This document shows positions 1-8,577 of a stretch of DNA of 20,920 nt, piece after piece. A program made the position numbers and the translations under genes. Below the pieces are notes generated by a model. The model searched no databases. It was not told the DNA's origin and saw only the letters and a list, made by a program, of their open reading frames with translations. The stretch lies in the NCBI GenBank assembly GCA_041571855.1, contig JBFFTH010000017.1:1-20920 (forward strand), in the 5' to 3' direction. The DNA comes from JACKOF01 sp041571855 (GTDB lineage: Bacteria; Pseudomonadota; Gammaproteobacteria; Pseudomonadales; Porticoccaceae). How positions within the stretch are numbered: the stretch's first letter is position 1; the number at the start of each line of letters is the position of its first letter.

Positions 1-33
1 CGCGTTTCCACCAGGGGGGAAATATGACCGGCA

Positions 34-882
34 CTAAAGCAGGGTAACACCGGGCCATCTCCCGCAACTGACCCGCTCCTGTCCCGATAAATCCTCACAG
101 GTCTCGACATCGGCAAACCCGGCCGCCGACAACATCGCTCGAACTGCCCGCCCCTGATCGAAACCGTGCTCAAGCAACAACCAGCCCCCGGCATACAAGT
201 GATCGCCTGCAGAGTGAATAATATGCCGCAGATCGGCCAGGCCTTTTTCGGCGGAAATCAGCGCGGAAACCGGCTCGAAGCGGACATCACCGCGCTCCAG
301 GTGAGGATCACCTTGAGGAATATAGGGAGGGTTGCTGGCAATCAGATGAAAATGTCGTCCCGACAGTCCGGAAAACCAGCTGCCTGGCTCGACACAAACG
401 TTCTCCAAGCCCAAGCGGTCAGCATTTTCGCGGGCCAGGGACACGGCTTCGGGCACGCGGTCAACTGCGACAACACTCCAAGTAGGTTTTTCCGAGGCCA
501 GCGCCAGTGCAATAGCGCCGGTGCCAGTTCCGAGATCAAGCACGCAGGCATCTTCAGGCAGCTGCAATTGCAGGGCTTTTTCAACCAGTGTTTCCGTATC
601 CGGCCGGGGGATCAGGGTGGCTTTATTGACCTTCAGTGACAGCGACCAGAACTCTCGCTCTCCGACGATGTGGGCAATGGGCTCACCCTGTTTTCGACGC
701 TGGAAGAAAGCCTGAAACAACACCAGCTGCTGATCCGTCAGTTGCTGTTCCGGCCAGGTGTAGAGCCAGCTTCGCCCCACATCCAGCAGCCGGGCCAGCA
801 TCACCTCGACATCCAGCCTCGGCGTATCGGAAACCATTTGCAGCTCGGCGGCGAGCTTCAGGCAGTCGGCAATCGTCACCAT
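34..882 (-). CDS. prmC: Peptide chain release factor N5-glutamine methyltransferase PrmC (HemK)
   Basis: PrmC is a cytosolic SAM-dependent enzyme that methylates the glutamine of the GGQ motif in release factors 1 and 2, which is needed for efficient peptide release. The 282-residue protein has the family's full length. It has an N-terminal helical substrate-recognition domain (about 1-85), the SAM-binding loop DLGTGTG at 116-122, and the diagnostic catalytic NPPY at 184-187. GDVRFEP follows shortly after, as in E. coli PrmC. The start gives an N-terminus aligned with the family. The gene lies 11 bases downstream of prfA, its substrate's gene, in the conserved hemA-prfA-prmC operon. Identification is firm and nothing looks damaged. 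Confidence 0.97.
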   Translation of the reverse strand: MVTIADCLKLAAELQMVSDTPRLDVEVMLARLLDVGRSWLYTWPEQQLTDQQLVLFQAFFQRRKQGEPIAHIVGEREFWSLSLKVNKATLIPRPDTETLVEKALQLQLPEDACVLDLGTGTGAIALALASEKPTWSVVAVDRVPEAVSLARENADRLGLENVCVEPGSWFSGLSGRHFHLIASNPPYIPQGDPHLERGDVRFEPVSALISAEKGLADLRHIIHSAGDHLYAGGWLLLEHGFDQGRAVRAMLSAAGFADVETCEDLSGQERVSCGRWPGVTLL

Positions 883-893
883 TGAGAATGCAG

Positions 894-1979
894 TCAGGCA
901 CCCGACAAAGCAGCCAGCTGCTCTGCCTGATATTCGTTAACCAGCGGCTGAATCAGCTCGTCGAGCCGGCCCTCCATAATTTCGGCAAGCTTGTAGAGGG
1001 TCAGGTTGATGCGGTGATCGGTCACTCGCCCCTGGGGAAAATTGTAAGTGCGAATGCGCTCGGATCGATCGCCACTACCCACCAGCAAACGCCGCTCTTC
1101 AGATAATGACCGGTCTGCAGCTTCCTGCTTTGCACTTTGCAGCTTGGCAGACAACAGGGACATTGCCTTGGCCCTGTTCTTGTGCTGGGAGCGTTCATCC
1201 TGGCACTCCACCACGATACCTGTCGGCAGGTGGGTGATACGGATCGCAGAATCGGTTTTGTTGACGTGCTGGCCGCCGGCACCGGAAGCGCGGAAGGTGT
1301 CAACGCGAAGTTCAGCCTTGTTGATATCCACCTCTTCCAGCTCATCCGCCTCCGGCAAAACTGCCACGGTGCAGGCCGAGGTATGAATCCGTCCCTGGGA
1401 CTCGGTTTCCGGCACCCTCTGCACCCGGTGGGCGCCGGATTCAAACTTCAGCCGCGAATAGACATCGCTACCTAAAACCCGGGAGATCACTTCCTTGTAT
1501 CCGCCGTGCTCCCCCGGACTCTCGCTGATAATTTCCACTTTCCAGCGCTGGCTCTCGGCATACTTGCTGTACATGCGGAACAGGTCACCGGCAAAAATGG
1601 CCGCCTCGTCGCCGCCGGTGCCGGCTCGAATTTCAAGAAATACATTTCTGCTATCGTTCGGGTCTTTCGGCAGCAACAGGGTCTGCAGTTCCAGTTCCAG
1701 CGCCTCCCGCTGCTCTTCCCCCTCCTTTAACTCCTCCTGCCCCATTTCCCGCATTTCCGGGTCATCGTCTTTGAGCAGGGCCTTTGCCTCCTCGATATTC
1801 GACATCACCGCGGTGTAGGCGGCAAATGTTTTTGCCACCGGCTCCAACTCGGAATATTCCACCGACAGATCTCTAAAACGATTTTGATTCGCGAGGACAT
1901 CGGGCTCACCCAGCAAATGCCCCACTTCCTCGTAACGCTGGCTGAGGTTATGCAGCTTATCCCGCATTGAGGCCTTCAT
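894..1979 (-). CDS. prfA: Peptide chain release factor 1 (RF1)
   Basis: RF1 recognises UAA and UAG in the ribosomal A site and triggers hydrolysis of peptidyl-tRNA. The 361-residue protein is the usual length. The codon-recognition tripeptide of the RF1 class (PxT) is present as PET at 190-192, which separates it from RF2 (SPF). The catalytic GGQ is at 235-237 in the setting GAGGQHVNKTDS. The N-terminus (MKASMRDKL) lines up with E. coli RF1, supporting this ATG. The start overlaps the hemA stop by four bases (ATGA), implying translational coupling, and prmC follows 11 bases later. Some Gln codons use UUG-decoded CAA, but codon use is otherwise unremarkable. Confidence 0.98.
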   Translation of the reverse strand: MKASMRDKLHNLSQRYEEVGHLLGEPDVLANQNRFRDLSVEYSELEPVAKTFAAYTAVMSNIEEAKALLKDDDPEMREMGQEELKEGEEQREALELELQTLLLPKDPNDSRNVFLEIRAGTGGDEAAIFAGDLFRMYSKYAESQRWKVEIISESPGEHGGYKEVISRVLGSDVYSRLKFESGAHRVQRVPETESQGRIHTSACTVAVLPEADELEEVDINKAELRVDTFRASGAGGQHVNKTDSAIRITHLPTGIVVECQDERSQHKNRAKAMSLLSAKLQSAKQEAADRSLSEERRLLVGSGDRSERIRTYNFPQGRVTDHRINLTLYKLAEIMEGRLDELIQPLVNEYQAEQLAALSGA

Positions 1980-3265
1980 CTGGAATCCTTGCGGGTCTTT
2001 TCCCCGGCGGCATCGGCAACCGGCTCGAGATCAAACAGGTCGTGCGCCAATTCGAGGTGATCGGTGCGCCCGTCCTCACAGACCTGGCGCAAGCGAGTAG
2101 TAGGCTTGTGCAGCAGCTTGTTGGTCAGGTTTCTTGCCAGCTGGCGCATGACCTCCTCAGCATCCTGCCCTCGCTGCAATGCCAGCACGGCACGCTGAAC
2201 TTCTTCGTCACGGAGATTTTCCAAGCTCTGGCGCAGCGAACGGATGGTGCCGGCAGCCGACTTCACCCGCAGCTGGCGCACCCAGTTCTGAACGCCTTCC
2301 TCGATAATCTCTGCCGCAATCGCCGCCGCATCTTCCCGGCTTTTGATGTTTTCGTGAATAACTTCCTGCAAATCATCGACCGTATAAAGGTAAACATCGT
2401 CCAGCGAGCCAACTTCTGACTCAATATCTCTCGGTACCGCGATATCCACCATAAATATCGGTTTGTGCTTGCGCTTCTTCAATGCCGATTCCACTGCCCC
2501 CTTGCCGAGAATCGGAAGCTGGCTGGCGGTGGAAGAAATCACCATGTCAACATGGTGTAAATGATTGGGTATATCCGACAACAGAATTGCCTCGGCATTG
2601 AACTGCTCTGCCAGGTTTTGCGCCCTATTCAGTGTGCGATTGGCAACCGTAATGCGCTTGACACCCTTTACCTTCAGGTGACGGGCAGCCAGCTCAATGG
2701 TTTCTCCGGCACCGATGAGCATCGCATGCACATCGGCCAGGTCCGAGAAGATTTGCTGTGACAGACTAACCGCGGAGTAGGCCACGGAAACCGGGCTCTC
2801 GCCAATTGCCGTTTCAGTTCGCACCCGCTTCGCCATCGCAAAAGCCTGCTGAAACAAATGCTCCAGGCAGCAGTCGAGCGTACTGGCCTCCCTGGCAACC
2901 GCATAGGCGGATTTTAACTGGCCCAGAATCTGCGGCTCGCCCAGCACCATCGAATCCAGGCCGCTGGCCACTTTCATCAGGTGCCGCACCGCCTCTTCAC
3001 CACGGTAAAGGTAATGGCATTCCCGAAGCTCACCGTCATCCACCTTGTGGTAGCGAGAGAGCCACTCGAGCACGCTCTCAGGCTCACCGTTGGCAGCGTA
3101 GATCTCGGTACGATTGCAGGTAGACAGTATTGCGACTTCGCCAACCCCGGTAGCATCGACTGCATGCTGCAATGCCGCGACCATCTGCTCGGGCGCAAAT
3201 GCAACCCGCTCCCGGATTTCCAGACTGGCGGTGCGATGGTTAATTCCTAGGGCAAAAACTGTCAT
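1976..3265 (-). CDS. hemA: Glutamyl-tRNA reductase HemA
   Basis: HemA reduces glutamyl-tRNA(Glu) with NADPH to glutamate-1-semialdehyde, the first committed step of C5-pathway tetrapyrrole (heme, siroheme) synthesis. The open frame extends 54 codons further upstream, but the conserved N-terminus (MTVFALGINHRTA) places the start at 3265. From there the protein is 429 residues and the nucleophilic cysteine of STCNRTE falls at residue 50, exactly as in E. coli. Other family signatures are ASGLDSMVLGEPQILGQ, the NADPH-binding GAGETIELAARH, and VDIAVPRD. No strong Shine-Dalgarno precedes this ATG (the upstream bases are C-rich), so initiation may be weak. It is first in the hemA-prfA-prmC operon and divergent from the lipoprotein operon at 3502. 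Confidence 0.96.
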   Translation of the reverse strand: MTVFALGINHRTASLEIRERVAFAPEQMVAALQHAVDATGVGEVAILSTCNRTEIYAANGEPESVLEWLSRYHKVDDGELRECHYLYRGEEAVRHLMKVASGLDSMVLGEPQILGQLKSAYAVAREASTLDCCLEHLFQQAFAMAKRVRTETAIGESPVSVAYSAVSLSQQIFSDLADVHAMLIGAGETIELAARHLKVKGVKRITVANRTLNRAQNLAEQFNAEAILLSDIPNHLHHVDMVISSTASQLPILGKGAVESALKKRKHKPIFMVDIAVPRDIESEVGSLDDVYLYTVDDLQEVIHENIKSREDAAAIAAEIIEEGVQNWVRQLRVKSAAGTIRSLRQSLENLRDEEVQRAVLALQRGQDAEEVMRQLARNLTNKLLHKPTTRLRQVCEDGRTDHLELAHDLFDLEPVADAAGEKTRKDSR

Positions 3266-3295
3266 TGAGGGGGTCAGGGCGTAAAAAGATCGCAA

Positions 3296-3324
3296 ATTGT
3301 CTGATTCTCCGGGCCTAAAGGCAA
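3296..3324 (-). promoter_or_regulatory. Candidate sigma70 promoter of hemA-prfA-prmC
   Basis: On the minus strand TTGCCT (3324-3319) and GACAAT (3301-3296) are separated by 17 bases, each matching the sigma70 consensus at four of six positions. Transcription would begin near 3289, leaving a leader of about 24 bases before the hemA ATG. This is inferred from sequence only; other weak hexamers exist in the 236-base divergent region. Confidence 0.35.
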
Positions 3325-3501
3325 GTGCTAGCGACAAAAACCGGCGATGGACTGTCAATACAGGTTCGCAGTCGATATCGACTGTGACCCCTGGGGAGGC
3401 GGCATAAGCAGCGATTAAAACCGCCAATGGACCGCTAATCTTTCAGTAAAACCACTGTCATACTAGAATAGTCAGCCAATCAATGGAGACGGCGCTGTTT
3501 C

Positions 3502-5226
3502 GTGTTCAGTAAACCAAGCATTATTTTTAACCTGATCCTGTGCGCTATCCTTGCCGGGTGTGCCACGGTCAGTGATAAAACAACTGAGCCAACGCCGGAG
3601 GCAGCAGCGCAAACCACACCCCGGAGCGAGGCAATTCGACCCTTCCCCAAGGGAGTCCTCTACGAACTGCTGGCGGGTGAACTGGCCGGCATCCGCAACC
3701 AGCCGGAAATAGCCCTTGAGCGCTACATGGTCCAGGCAGAGGCGACCCGCGATATCGCTGTCACCGAGCGCGCTGCCAATATCGCCGCCTACCTGGGCGC
3801 CACTCCCGAATTAGTGCAGTTGACCGAGCTATGGCTCCAACTGGAACCGGCCAACCACCGGGCCCGCTACCTTGCTGCCCTGGCTCTGGCTGAGGCCGGC
3901 AGACCCATTGAAGCTTTTGACCACAGCGAATCTCTGCTCCTCAACGGCGACCACACAGCGCTGGTCACACTGGCCGAATACAGCGGGAGAATGCCACCCG
4001 AACTACGGCAACAACTGCTGGAGAGGTTCAACGGCCTGGAAGAGAAATATGCGGATAATCCGCATGTCGCCATTGGCCTGGCACTGATCATGCAGAGCCT
4101 GCAACAATACGACGATGCCCTGCACGCGGCAAAGAGGGCAAAAAAACAGCTAGGGGACAGTGAAAACCTGACCTTGCTGATCGCCCGACTCCAGCAGCAA
4201 AAGGGCGACCGAGAAGCAGCGCTTGCCACGCTGCAACATGCTCTCTCCGCTCAGCCACAGAGCCGGGCGTTACGGTTGCACTACGCACGCCTGCTGGCAG
4301 AGGATGATCTCACGGCAACCTATCAACAATTAAAGATTTTGCTGGAGCAGAACCCGGCCGATATCGAGCTTAAATATACCCTTGCCGTTACCAGCCGCCA
4401 GCTGGGCAAGAATGAAGAAGCCAGCGGCCTGTTCCGGGCATTGCTCGGCAACCCCCTGCTCAGCGCTTCCTCACACTTCCAGCTCGGAGAGATGGCGGAA
4501 CAGGCAGGTGACATCGAGGCGGCGATGCTTCACTACCGCCAGGTCAGGCAGGGACCAAAACTGGTAGAGGCTGCAGCCAGGCTCTGCAAGCTCATGTCAG
4601 AGACACAACAGGCTGACAAGGCACGCCTCTATCTCCAGCAACTGCGGCTGGAGCAACCGCAAAGCGCGGTTTTGCTCTACCAGGTGGAATCTGAAATGTT
4701 GCTGGAACAGGACAAAATGCATACCGCCCACAGCTTGCTCACAGAGGCTTTGGAGCGGCACCCTAACAACCTGTCGCTGCTCTACACCAGATCCATGGTC
4801 AGCGAGCAAAACGATGACTTCACCAGTTCGGAAAAAGACCTGCGCACAATCATTGCCCTGGACGAGGACAACGCCATGGCCCTGAACGCGCTGGGCTACA
4901 CGATGACCCTGCATACAACCCGCTACCGGGAAGCCCACGACCTGATCAAAAAGGCGCTGTTACTTGAGCCCGAGGATCCGGCCATCATTGACAGCCTGGG
5001 CTGGGTTCTCTACCGCATGGGCAGGCACGAGGAGGCCCTTGCTTATCTGCGCCAGGCGGCTGCCCAGCTTCCCGATGCGGAAATAATCGCCCACCTTGGC
5101 GAAGTGCTCTGGGTAACCGGAAAAACCACTGAAGCCAAAAGTGTCTGGCAGTCCATTCTCGACCATGACCCGGACAACAGCATTATTCACGACACCATAC
5201 AGCGGCTGCGGGCAGGCAAGGAATGA
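3502..5226 (+). CDS. lbcA: LbcA-like outer-membrane TPR lipoprotein
   Basis: This is a 574-residue lipoprotein made almost entirely of helical tetratricopeptide repeats. It begins with a lipoprotein signal peptide whose lipobox is LAGC, with the lipidated Cys at residue 20. Residue +2 is Ala, so it should be sorted to the outer membrane. TPR-like units run from about residue 45 to the end (for example NALGYTMTLHTTRYREA and IDSLGWVLYRMGRHEEA). The start is GTG; GGAG lies 13 bases upstream, a long spacing. Its position, divergent from hemA and four bases overlapping lolB, equals P. aeruginosa PA4667. As I recall, PA4667 is LbcA, the scaffold that activates the periplasmic protease CtpA against peptidoglycan hydrolases. 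The symbol rests on architecture and synteny; a generic TPR lipoprotein is the safe reading. Confidence 0.85.
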   Translation: MFSKPSIIFNLILCAILAGCATVSDKTTEPTPEAAAQTTPRSEAIRPFPKGVLYELLAGELAGIRNQPEIALERYMVQAEATRDIAVTERAANIAAYLGATPELVQLTELWLQLEPANHRARYLAALALAEAGRPIEAFDHSESLLLNGDHTALVTLAEYSGRMPPELRQQLLERFNGLEEKYADNPHVAIGLALIMQSLQQYDDALHAAKRAKKQLGDSENLTLLIARLQQQKGDREAALATLQHALSAQPQSRALRLHYARLLAEDDLTATYQQLKILLEQNPADIELKYTLAVTSRQLGKNEEASGLFRALLGNPLLSASSHFQLGEMAEQAGDIEAAMLHYRQVRQGPKLVEAAARLCKLMSETQQADKARLYLQQLRLEQPQSAVLLYQVESEMLLEQDKMHTAHSLLTEALERHPNNLSLLYTRSMVSEQNDDFTSSEKDLRTIIALDEDNAMALNALGYTMTLHTTRYREAHDLIKKALLLEPEDPAIIDSLGWVLYRMGRHEEALAYLRQAAAQLPDAEIIAHLGEVLWVTGKTTEAKSVWQSILDHDPDNSIIHDTIQRLRAGKE

Positions 5227-5837
5227 ACCGTTGCCATGTCATCGCAGCAGTCACAGCTGCCCTGCTTCTGTTGGCCGGCTGTACAACCCAGCCGTTGCAT
5301 CCGGTGGCTGACAACTGGCAGGCGCACACGCAAAAACTGGAGAAACTTGACGCCTGGCGGCTCAACGGCAAAATGGGCTACCGGCAATCCGGTGACGGCG
5401 GCAGCGCCTGGATTGAATGGCAGCAGCTGCCGGAGCAGTTTGAAGTTCGACTCAGCGGACCTTTCGGTGCAGGAACAGCGTACCTGCGCAGCAAGCCGGG
5501 CCTCACCGAACTGACACAAGCGGGAGAAGAGCCCATTCGCGCCGCTTCTGCTAAGGAGCTGACCCGGCACCTGTTCGGCTGGCAATGGCCAGTCGAGGAC
5601 CTGCAGTTCTGGGTGCGCGGCTTACCATCTCCCCACGGCATGACCCAGACCCTGACCCTCAACGAGCAGCACTTGCTCTCCAGTCTCGAACAATCCGGAT
5701 GGCGACTGAAGTTCAGCCGCTACAGCGTGCAGGACCAGTGGTTACTGCCAGGGAAAATCCATGGCCAGCGACTGGCCGACGATGGCGCGACATCATTCAC
5801 CCTGGTCATCAAGGCATGGCAGGCGGGCAATGACTGA
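5223..5837 (+). CDS. lolB: Outer-membrane lipoprotein receptor LolB
   Basis: LolB is itself an outer-membrane lipoprotein. It receives lipoproteins from the periplasmic carrier LolA and inserts them in the inner leaflet of the outer membrane. The 204-residue protein has a signal peptide ending in LLAGC (Cys 20). A LolB beta-barrel-fold sequence follows, with recognisable stretches DAWRLNGKMGYR, WIEWQQ, and GPFGAGTAYL. The late WPVEDLQFWVRGLP is typical of the family. The ATG overlaps the stop of the TPR lipoprotein by four bases (ATGA), and the downstream ispE start overlaps its end by eight. The lolB-ispE pairing is widely conserved in gammaproteobacteria, making the call firm. Confidence 0.95.
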   Translation: MNRCHVIAAVTAALLLLAGCTTQPLHPVADNWQAHTQKLEKLDAWRLNGKMGYRQSGDGGSAWIEWQQLPEQFEVRLSGPFGAGTAYLRSKPGLTELTQAGEEPIRAASAKELTRHLFGWQWPVEDLQFWVRGLPSPHGMTQTLTLNEQHLLSSLEQSGWRLKFSRYSVQDQWLLPGKIHGQRLADDGATSFTLVIKAWQAGND

Positions 5838-6678
5838 CACCCTGACCCTGCCCGCGCCGGCAAAACTCAACCTTTGCCTGCTGATCACCGGTCGCCGACC
5901 CGATGGCTACCACAACCTGCAGACACTGTTTCAGATCCTGGACTACAGCGACACCCTGCATTTCACAGCCAACAACACAGGCGCGATAACCCTGGATCCC
6001 GAACTGCCCGGGGTGGCAACTGAGGAAAACCTGATCTATCGCGCCGCCCGACTGCTGCAGGAGCACGCAGGCTGCTCAGCGGGGGCTGCAATCCAGATCG
6101 AAAAAAAGCTTCCCATGGGCGGGGGATTGGGCGGCGGCAGCAGCAATGCGGCCACCACGCTGGTCGGCCTGAATCGGCTCTGGCACCTCGGCTTGAACAT
6201 GGATGAGTTAGCCGCTTTGGGGCAGCAATTGGGCGCAGACGTACCGGTATTCGTGCGCGGACAAACCGCCTGGGCAGAGGGGACCGGGGATAAGCTGCAG
6301 CCTGTCGAAATCAAGCCCGTGTGGTACCTGGTTTTGGTACCCCCGGTGCACGCCTCGACAGCGGCAGTTTTTAGCAATGAACATTTGACAAGAAACTCCC
6401 GTCCGATCAAAATACGCGCCTTTCTTGAGCAGGGTGGTCAAAATGACTGCCAGAATGTTGCGGAGATGCTGTATCCACCCATCCGGGAAGCCCGAAAATG
6501 GCTGGATAATTTCGCTAAAGCTCAAATGACGGGAACAGGTGCCTGTGTATTTGCCTGCTTCGATACGCAAAGCGACGCCGAAGCAGTGCTGGGAAAAATA
6601 CCGCAGGACCTTCAGGGCTTTGTAGCCAGAGGCGTCAATCAATCGCCGCTTTACTGCCAACTGCCGTCAAACAACTGA
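5830..6678 (+). CDS. ispE: 4-diphosphocytidyl-2-C-methyl-D-erythritol kinase IspE
   Basis: IspE is a GHMP-superfamily kinase that phosphorylates CDP-methylerythritol in the non-mevalonate (MEP) pathway to isoprenoid precursors. The frame is open from 5761, but the conserved N-terminus (PAPAKLNL) and an upstream GGCGGG place the start at 5830, giving 282 residues. The catalytic pair is K12 (in AKLN) and D138 (in GADVPVF). The ATP-binding glycine loop is PMGGGLGGGSSNAA at 96-109, and the third GHMP motif is TGTGACVFA near the C-terminus. It overlaps lolB by eight bases, so the two are probably translationally coupled. A tRNA gene starts directly after its stop. Confidence 0.96.
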   Translation: MTDTLTLPAPAKLNLCLLITGRRPDGYHNLQTLFQILDYSDTLHFTANNTGAITLDPELPGVATEENLIYRAARLLQEHAGCSAGAAIQIEKKLPMGGGLGGGSSNAATTLVGLNRLWHLGLNMDELAALGQQLGADVPVFVRGQTAWAEGTGDKLQPVEIKPVWYLVLVPPVHASTAAVFSNEHLTRNSRPIKIRAFLEQGGQNDCQNVAEMLYPPIREARKWLDNFAKAQMTGTGACVFACFDTQSDAEAVLGKIPQDLQGFVARGVNQSPLYCQLPSNN

Positions 6679-6679
6679 T

Positions 6680-6755
6680 TGGGGTGTCGCCAAGTGGCTA
6701 AGGCAACGGGTTTTGATCCCGTCATTCGGAGGTTCGAGTCCTCCCACCCCAGCCA
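6680..6755 (+). tRNA. tRNA-Gln (anticodon UUG)
   Basis: A full cloverleaf can be drawn. The acceptor TGGGGTG (6680-6686) pairs with CACCCCA (6745-6751). The anticodon stem ACGGG/CCCGT encloses the loop TTTTGAT with anticodon TTG at 6713-6715. The T-arm contains GGTTCGAGTCC. The discriminator is G6752 and CCA is encoded at 6753-6755. It closely resembles E. coli tRNA-Gln(UUG), including the weak U1-A72 pair that glutaminyl-tRNA synthetase uses. It sits two bases after ispE and 51 before prs, so it is likely cut from a polycistronic transcript. Confidence 0.97.
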
Positions 6756-6806
6756 TTTTTCAAAGACGCCACACGAATGCCGATACCGCTGCAACGGGTT
6801 AAAGCC

Positions 6807-7748
6807 ATGCCCAATTTGATGATTTTCTCTGGCAATGCCAACCCAGAGCTGACAAGTGAAATTGCCCAGAGTCTCGGTGTTCAGGTCGGCGATGCCACTG
6901 TGGCCCAGTTTTCGGATGGCGAAATCAATATACAGATCAATGAAAATGTTCGCGGACGTGACGTTTTCATCATTCAGCCAACCTGTGCACCCACTCACAA
7001 GAACCTGATGGAGCTGGTACTTCTGGTCGACGCCCTGCGGCGCGCCTCGGCATCCCGGATTACCGCTGTCATCCCCTACTTTGGCTACGCCCGCCAGGAC
7101 CGCCGGGTGCGCTCCGTACGGGTGCCGATCAGCGCCAAAGTGGTCGCAGACATGATCACCAATGTGGGTGTAGATCGCGTTCTCACTGTGGACCTTCACG
7201 CTGAGCAGATTCAGGGCTTCTTCGATTGCGCAGTGGACAATGTCTACGGTTCGCCCGTACTGCTGGCTGACATCGAGCGCCAGAAGTATGAAAACCTGAT
7301 CGTGGTTTCACCGGATATCGGCGGTGTTGTTCGCGCCCGCGCCATGGCGAAAGAGCTGAATACCGACCTTGCCATCATCGACAAGAGACGCCCCAAGGCC
7401 AACGAGGCCCAGGTGATGAACATTATTGGCGAGGTCGAAGAACGCACCTGCCTGCTGGTCGATGATATCGTCGATACCGCCGGCACCCTTTGCAAAGCCG
7501 CCGACGCCCTGAAAGATCAAGGCGCGGCAGCGGTCGTCGCCTACTGCACCCACCCGGTGCTGTCTGGCAGGGCCATTGAAAATATCGAAAATTCCGAGCT
7601 GGACGCCCTGGTGGTGACCAACTCGATCCCGCTCAGTGAAACCGCGCGCAAATGTAGCCGTATTCGCAGCCTGAGCCTGGGACGCATGCTGGCAGAAGCA
7701 ATACGCCGGGTCAGCAACGAAGAATCCATCAGCGCGATGTTTATCTAG
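6807..7748 (+). CDS. prs: Ribose-phosphate pyrophosphokinase (PRPP synthase)
   Basis: Prs transfers pyrophosphate from ATP to ribose-5-phosphate, making PRPP for purine, pyrimidine, NAD, histidine and tryptophan synthesis. The frame opens at 6777, but family N-termini (MxxxxxFxGNANPEL) favour the second ATG at 6807, giving 313 residues. Neither start has a clear Shine-Dalgarno. Diagnostic features are FSDGEI and INENVRG, the flexible-loop region YFGYARQDRR (91-100), DLHAEQIQGFF with catalytic-site His131, and the PRPP-binding LVDDIVDTAGTL (217-228). The C-terminus SNEESISAMF is standard. A terminator hairpin follows 38 bases after the stop. Confidence 0.96.
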   Translation: MPNLMIFSGNANPELTSEIAQSLGVQVGDATVAQFSDGEINIQINENVRGRDVFIIQPTCAPTHKNLMELVLLVDALRRASASRITAVIPYFGYARQDRRVRSVRVPISAKVVADMITNVGVDRVLTVDLHAEQIQGFFDCAVDNVYGSPVLLADIERQKYENLIVVSPDIGGVVRARAMAKELNTDLAIIDKRRPKANEAQVMNIIGEVEERTCLLVDDIVDTAGTLCKAADALKDQGAAAVVAYCTHPVLSGRAIENIENSELDALVVTNSIPLSETARKCSRIRSLSLGRMLAEAIRRVSNEESISAMFI

Positions 7749-7786
7749 CCACTCGCTAACAAATAGAAATCTGCTGAGGAAGACCG

Positions 7787-7815
7787 CCCGCCTTCAAAAG
7801 AAAGCGGGTTTTTTT
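7787..7815 (+). terminator. Rho-independent terminator (or attenuator) between prs and rplY
   Basis: The stem CCCGC (7787-7791) pairs with GCGGG (7804-7808), extended inward by TTC/GAA across one mismatch and closed by an AAAA loop. Seven T residues follow directly (7809-7815). This is a classic intrinsic terminator in form. It separates prs from rplY although both read the same way, so it either ends the prs transcript or passes part of it through. Confidence 0.8.
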
Positions 7816-7870
7816 AACCCCCTTTCAGTTCTGGTCGCGGACTGAATCGGATCAAACAGGAGTTAAGACC

Positions 7871-8539
7871 ATGTCTGCTACTGACAGTACCCTACATGCC
7901 AAGGCACGTGACAATGCGGGGAAAGGTGCGAGCCGCCGCCTGCGTCGTCTTGCCAACGAAGTACCCGCCATTGTTTATGGCGGCAAGAAAAATCCGCAAA
8001 ACATTTCCCTGGTCCACGATGACCTGGCGCATGCACTGGAAAACGAGGCCTTCTTCTCGCAAATCATCAGCCTCAATGTCGATGGAAAAACTGAGGACGT
8101 CATCCTCAAAGACCTGCAACGCCACCCGGCCAAGCCGCTGATTCTTCATGCTGACTTTTTTCGTGTGAGCAAGAAGCAAGCGATCAACGTCAAAGTGCCG
8201 CTTCACTTTATGAATGAAGAAAACTGCATTGGTGTCAAGCAAGGCCATGGTTCAATCGCTCACAACATCAGTGAGCTTGAGATCACCTGTTTGCCTGGCG
8301 ACCTGCCGGAGTATCTGGAGGTAGATATGGCAGGGGTTGATATTGGTGATGTTGTTCATATCTCTGATATCAAACTGCCGCAGGGAGTAACCAGTGTCGC
8401 CCTGTCGCAGGGTGAAGAGCACGACCTGCCGGTGGCGACGGTTAATGCTCCCAGAGCGGTAGAGGAAGGCGAAGAAACTAGTGAAGAAGCTAGTGAAAAA
8501 CCCGCTGAAGAAGGCAGTGAAGAAAGCGGTGAAGAGTAA
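7871..8539 (+). CDS. rplY: 50S ribosomal protein L25/general stress protein Ctc
   Basis: L25 binds 5S rRNA in the central protuberance of the large subunit. This is the long (Ctc/TL5) form, 222 residues. It has an N-terminal 5S-rRNA-binding domain (about 1-95, with KGASRRLRR and VPAIVYGG), then the beta-rich TL5 C-terminal domain (about 100-195). A tail of about 25 residues made almost only of Glu, Ser, Ala and Gly follows. AGGAG lies eight bases before the ATG. The position between prs and pth is the pseudomonad arrangement. The acidic tail is common in long L25 proteins and is probably disordered. Confidence 0.96.
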   Translation: MSATDSTLHAKARDNAGKGASRRLRRLANEVPAIVYGGKKNPQNISLVHDDLAHALENEAFFSQIISLNVDGKTEDVILKDLQRHPAKPLILHADFFRVSKKQAINVKVPLHFMNEENCIGVKQGHGSIAHNISELEITCLPGDLPEYLEVDMAGVDIGDVVHISDIKLPQGVTSVALSQGEEHDLPVATVNAPRAVEEGEETSEEASEKPAEEGSEESGEE

Positions 8540-8577
8540 CCTAAAACTTCACATTGCCTGAACCAAAGGCCCCGACA

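Noticed and set aside
1..34. Start of a further minus-strand gene after prmC (GTG at 34-32 overlapping the prmC stop, reading MPVIFPPWWKR).
   Set aside because: Only 11 codons are visible, no Shine-Dalgarno is seen, and the peptide does not resemble the moeB start expected by pseudomonad synteny. It cannot be supported from this window.
3266..3427. A 54-codon upstream extension of hemA (483 residues in all).
   Set aside because: The extension has no conservation expected for HemA, and starting at 3265 puts the catalytic Cys at position 50 as in E. coli. It also overlaps the likely promoter.
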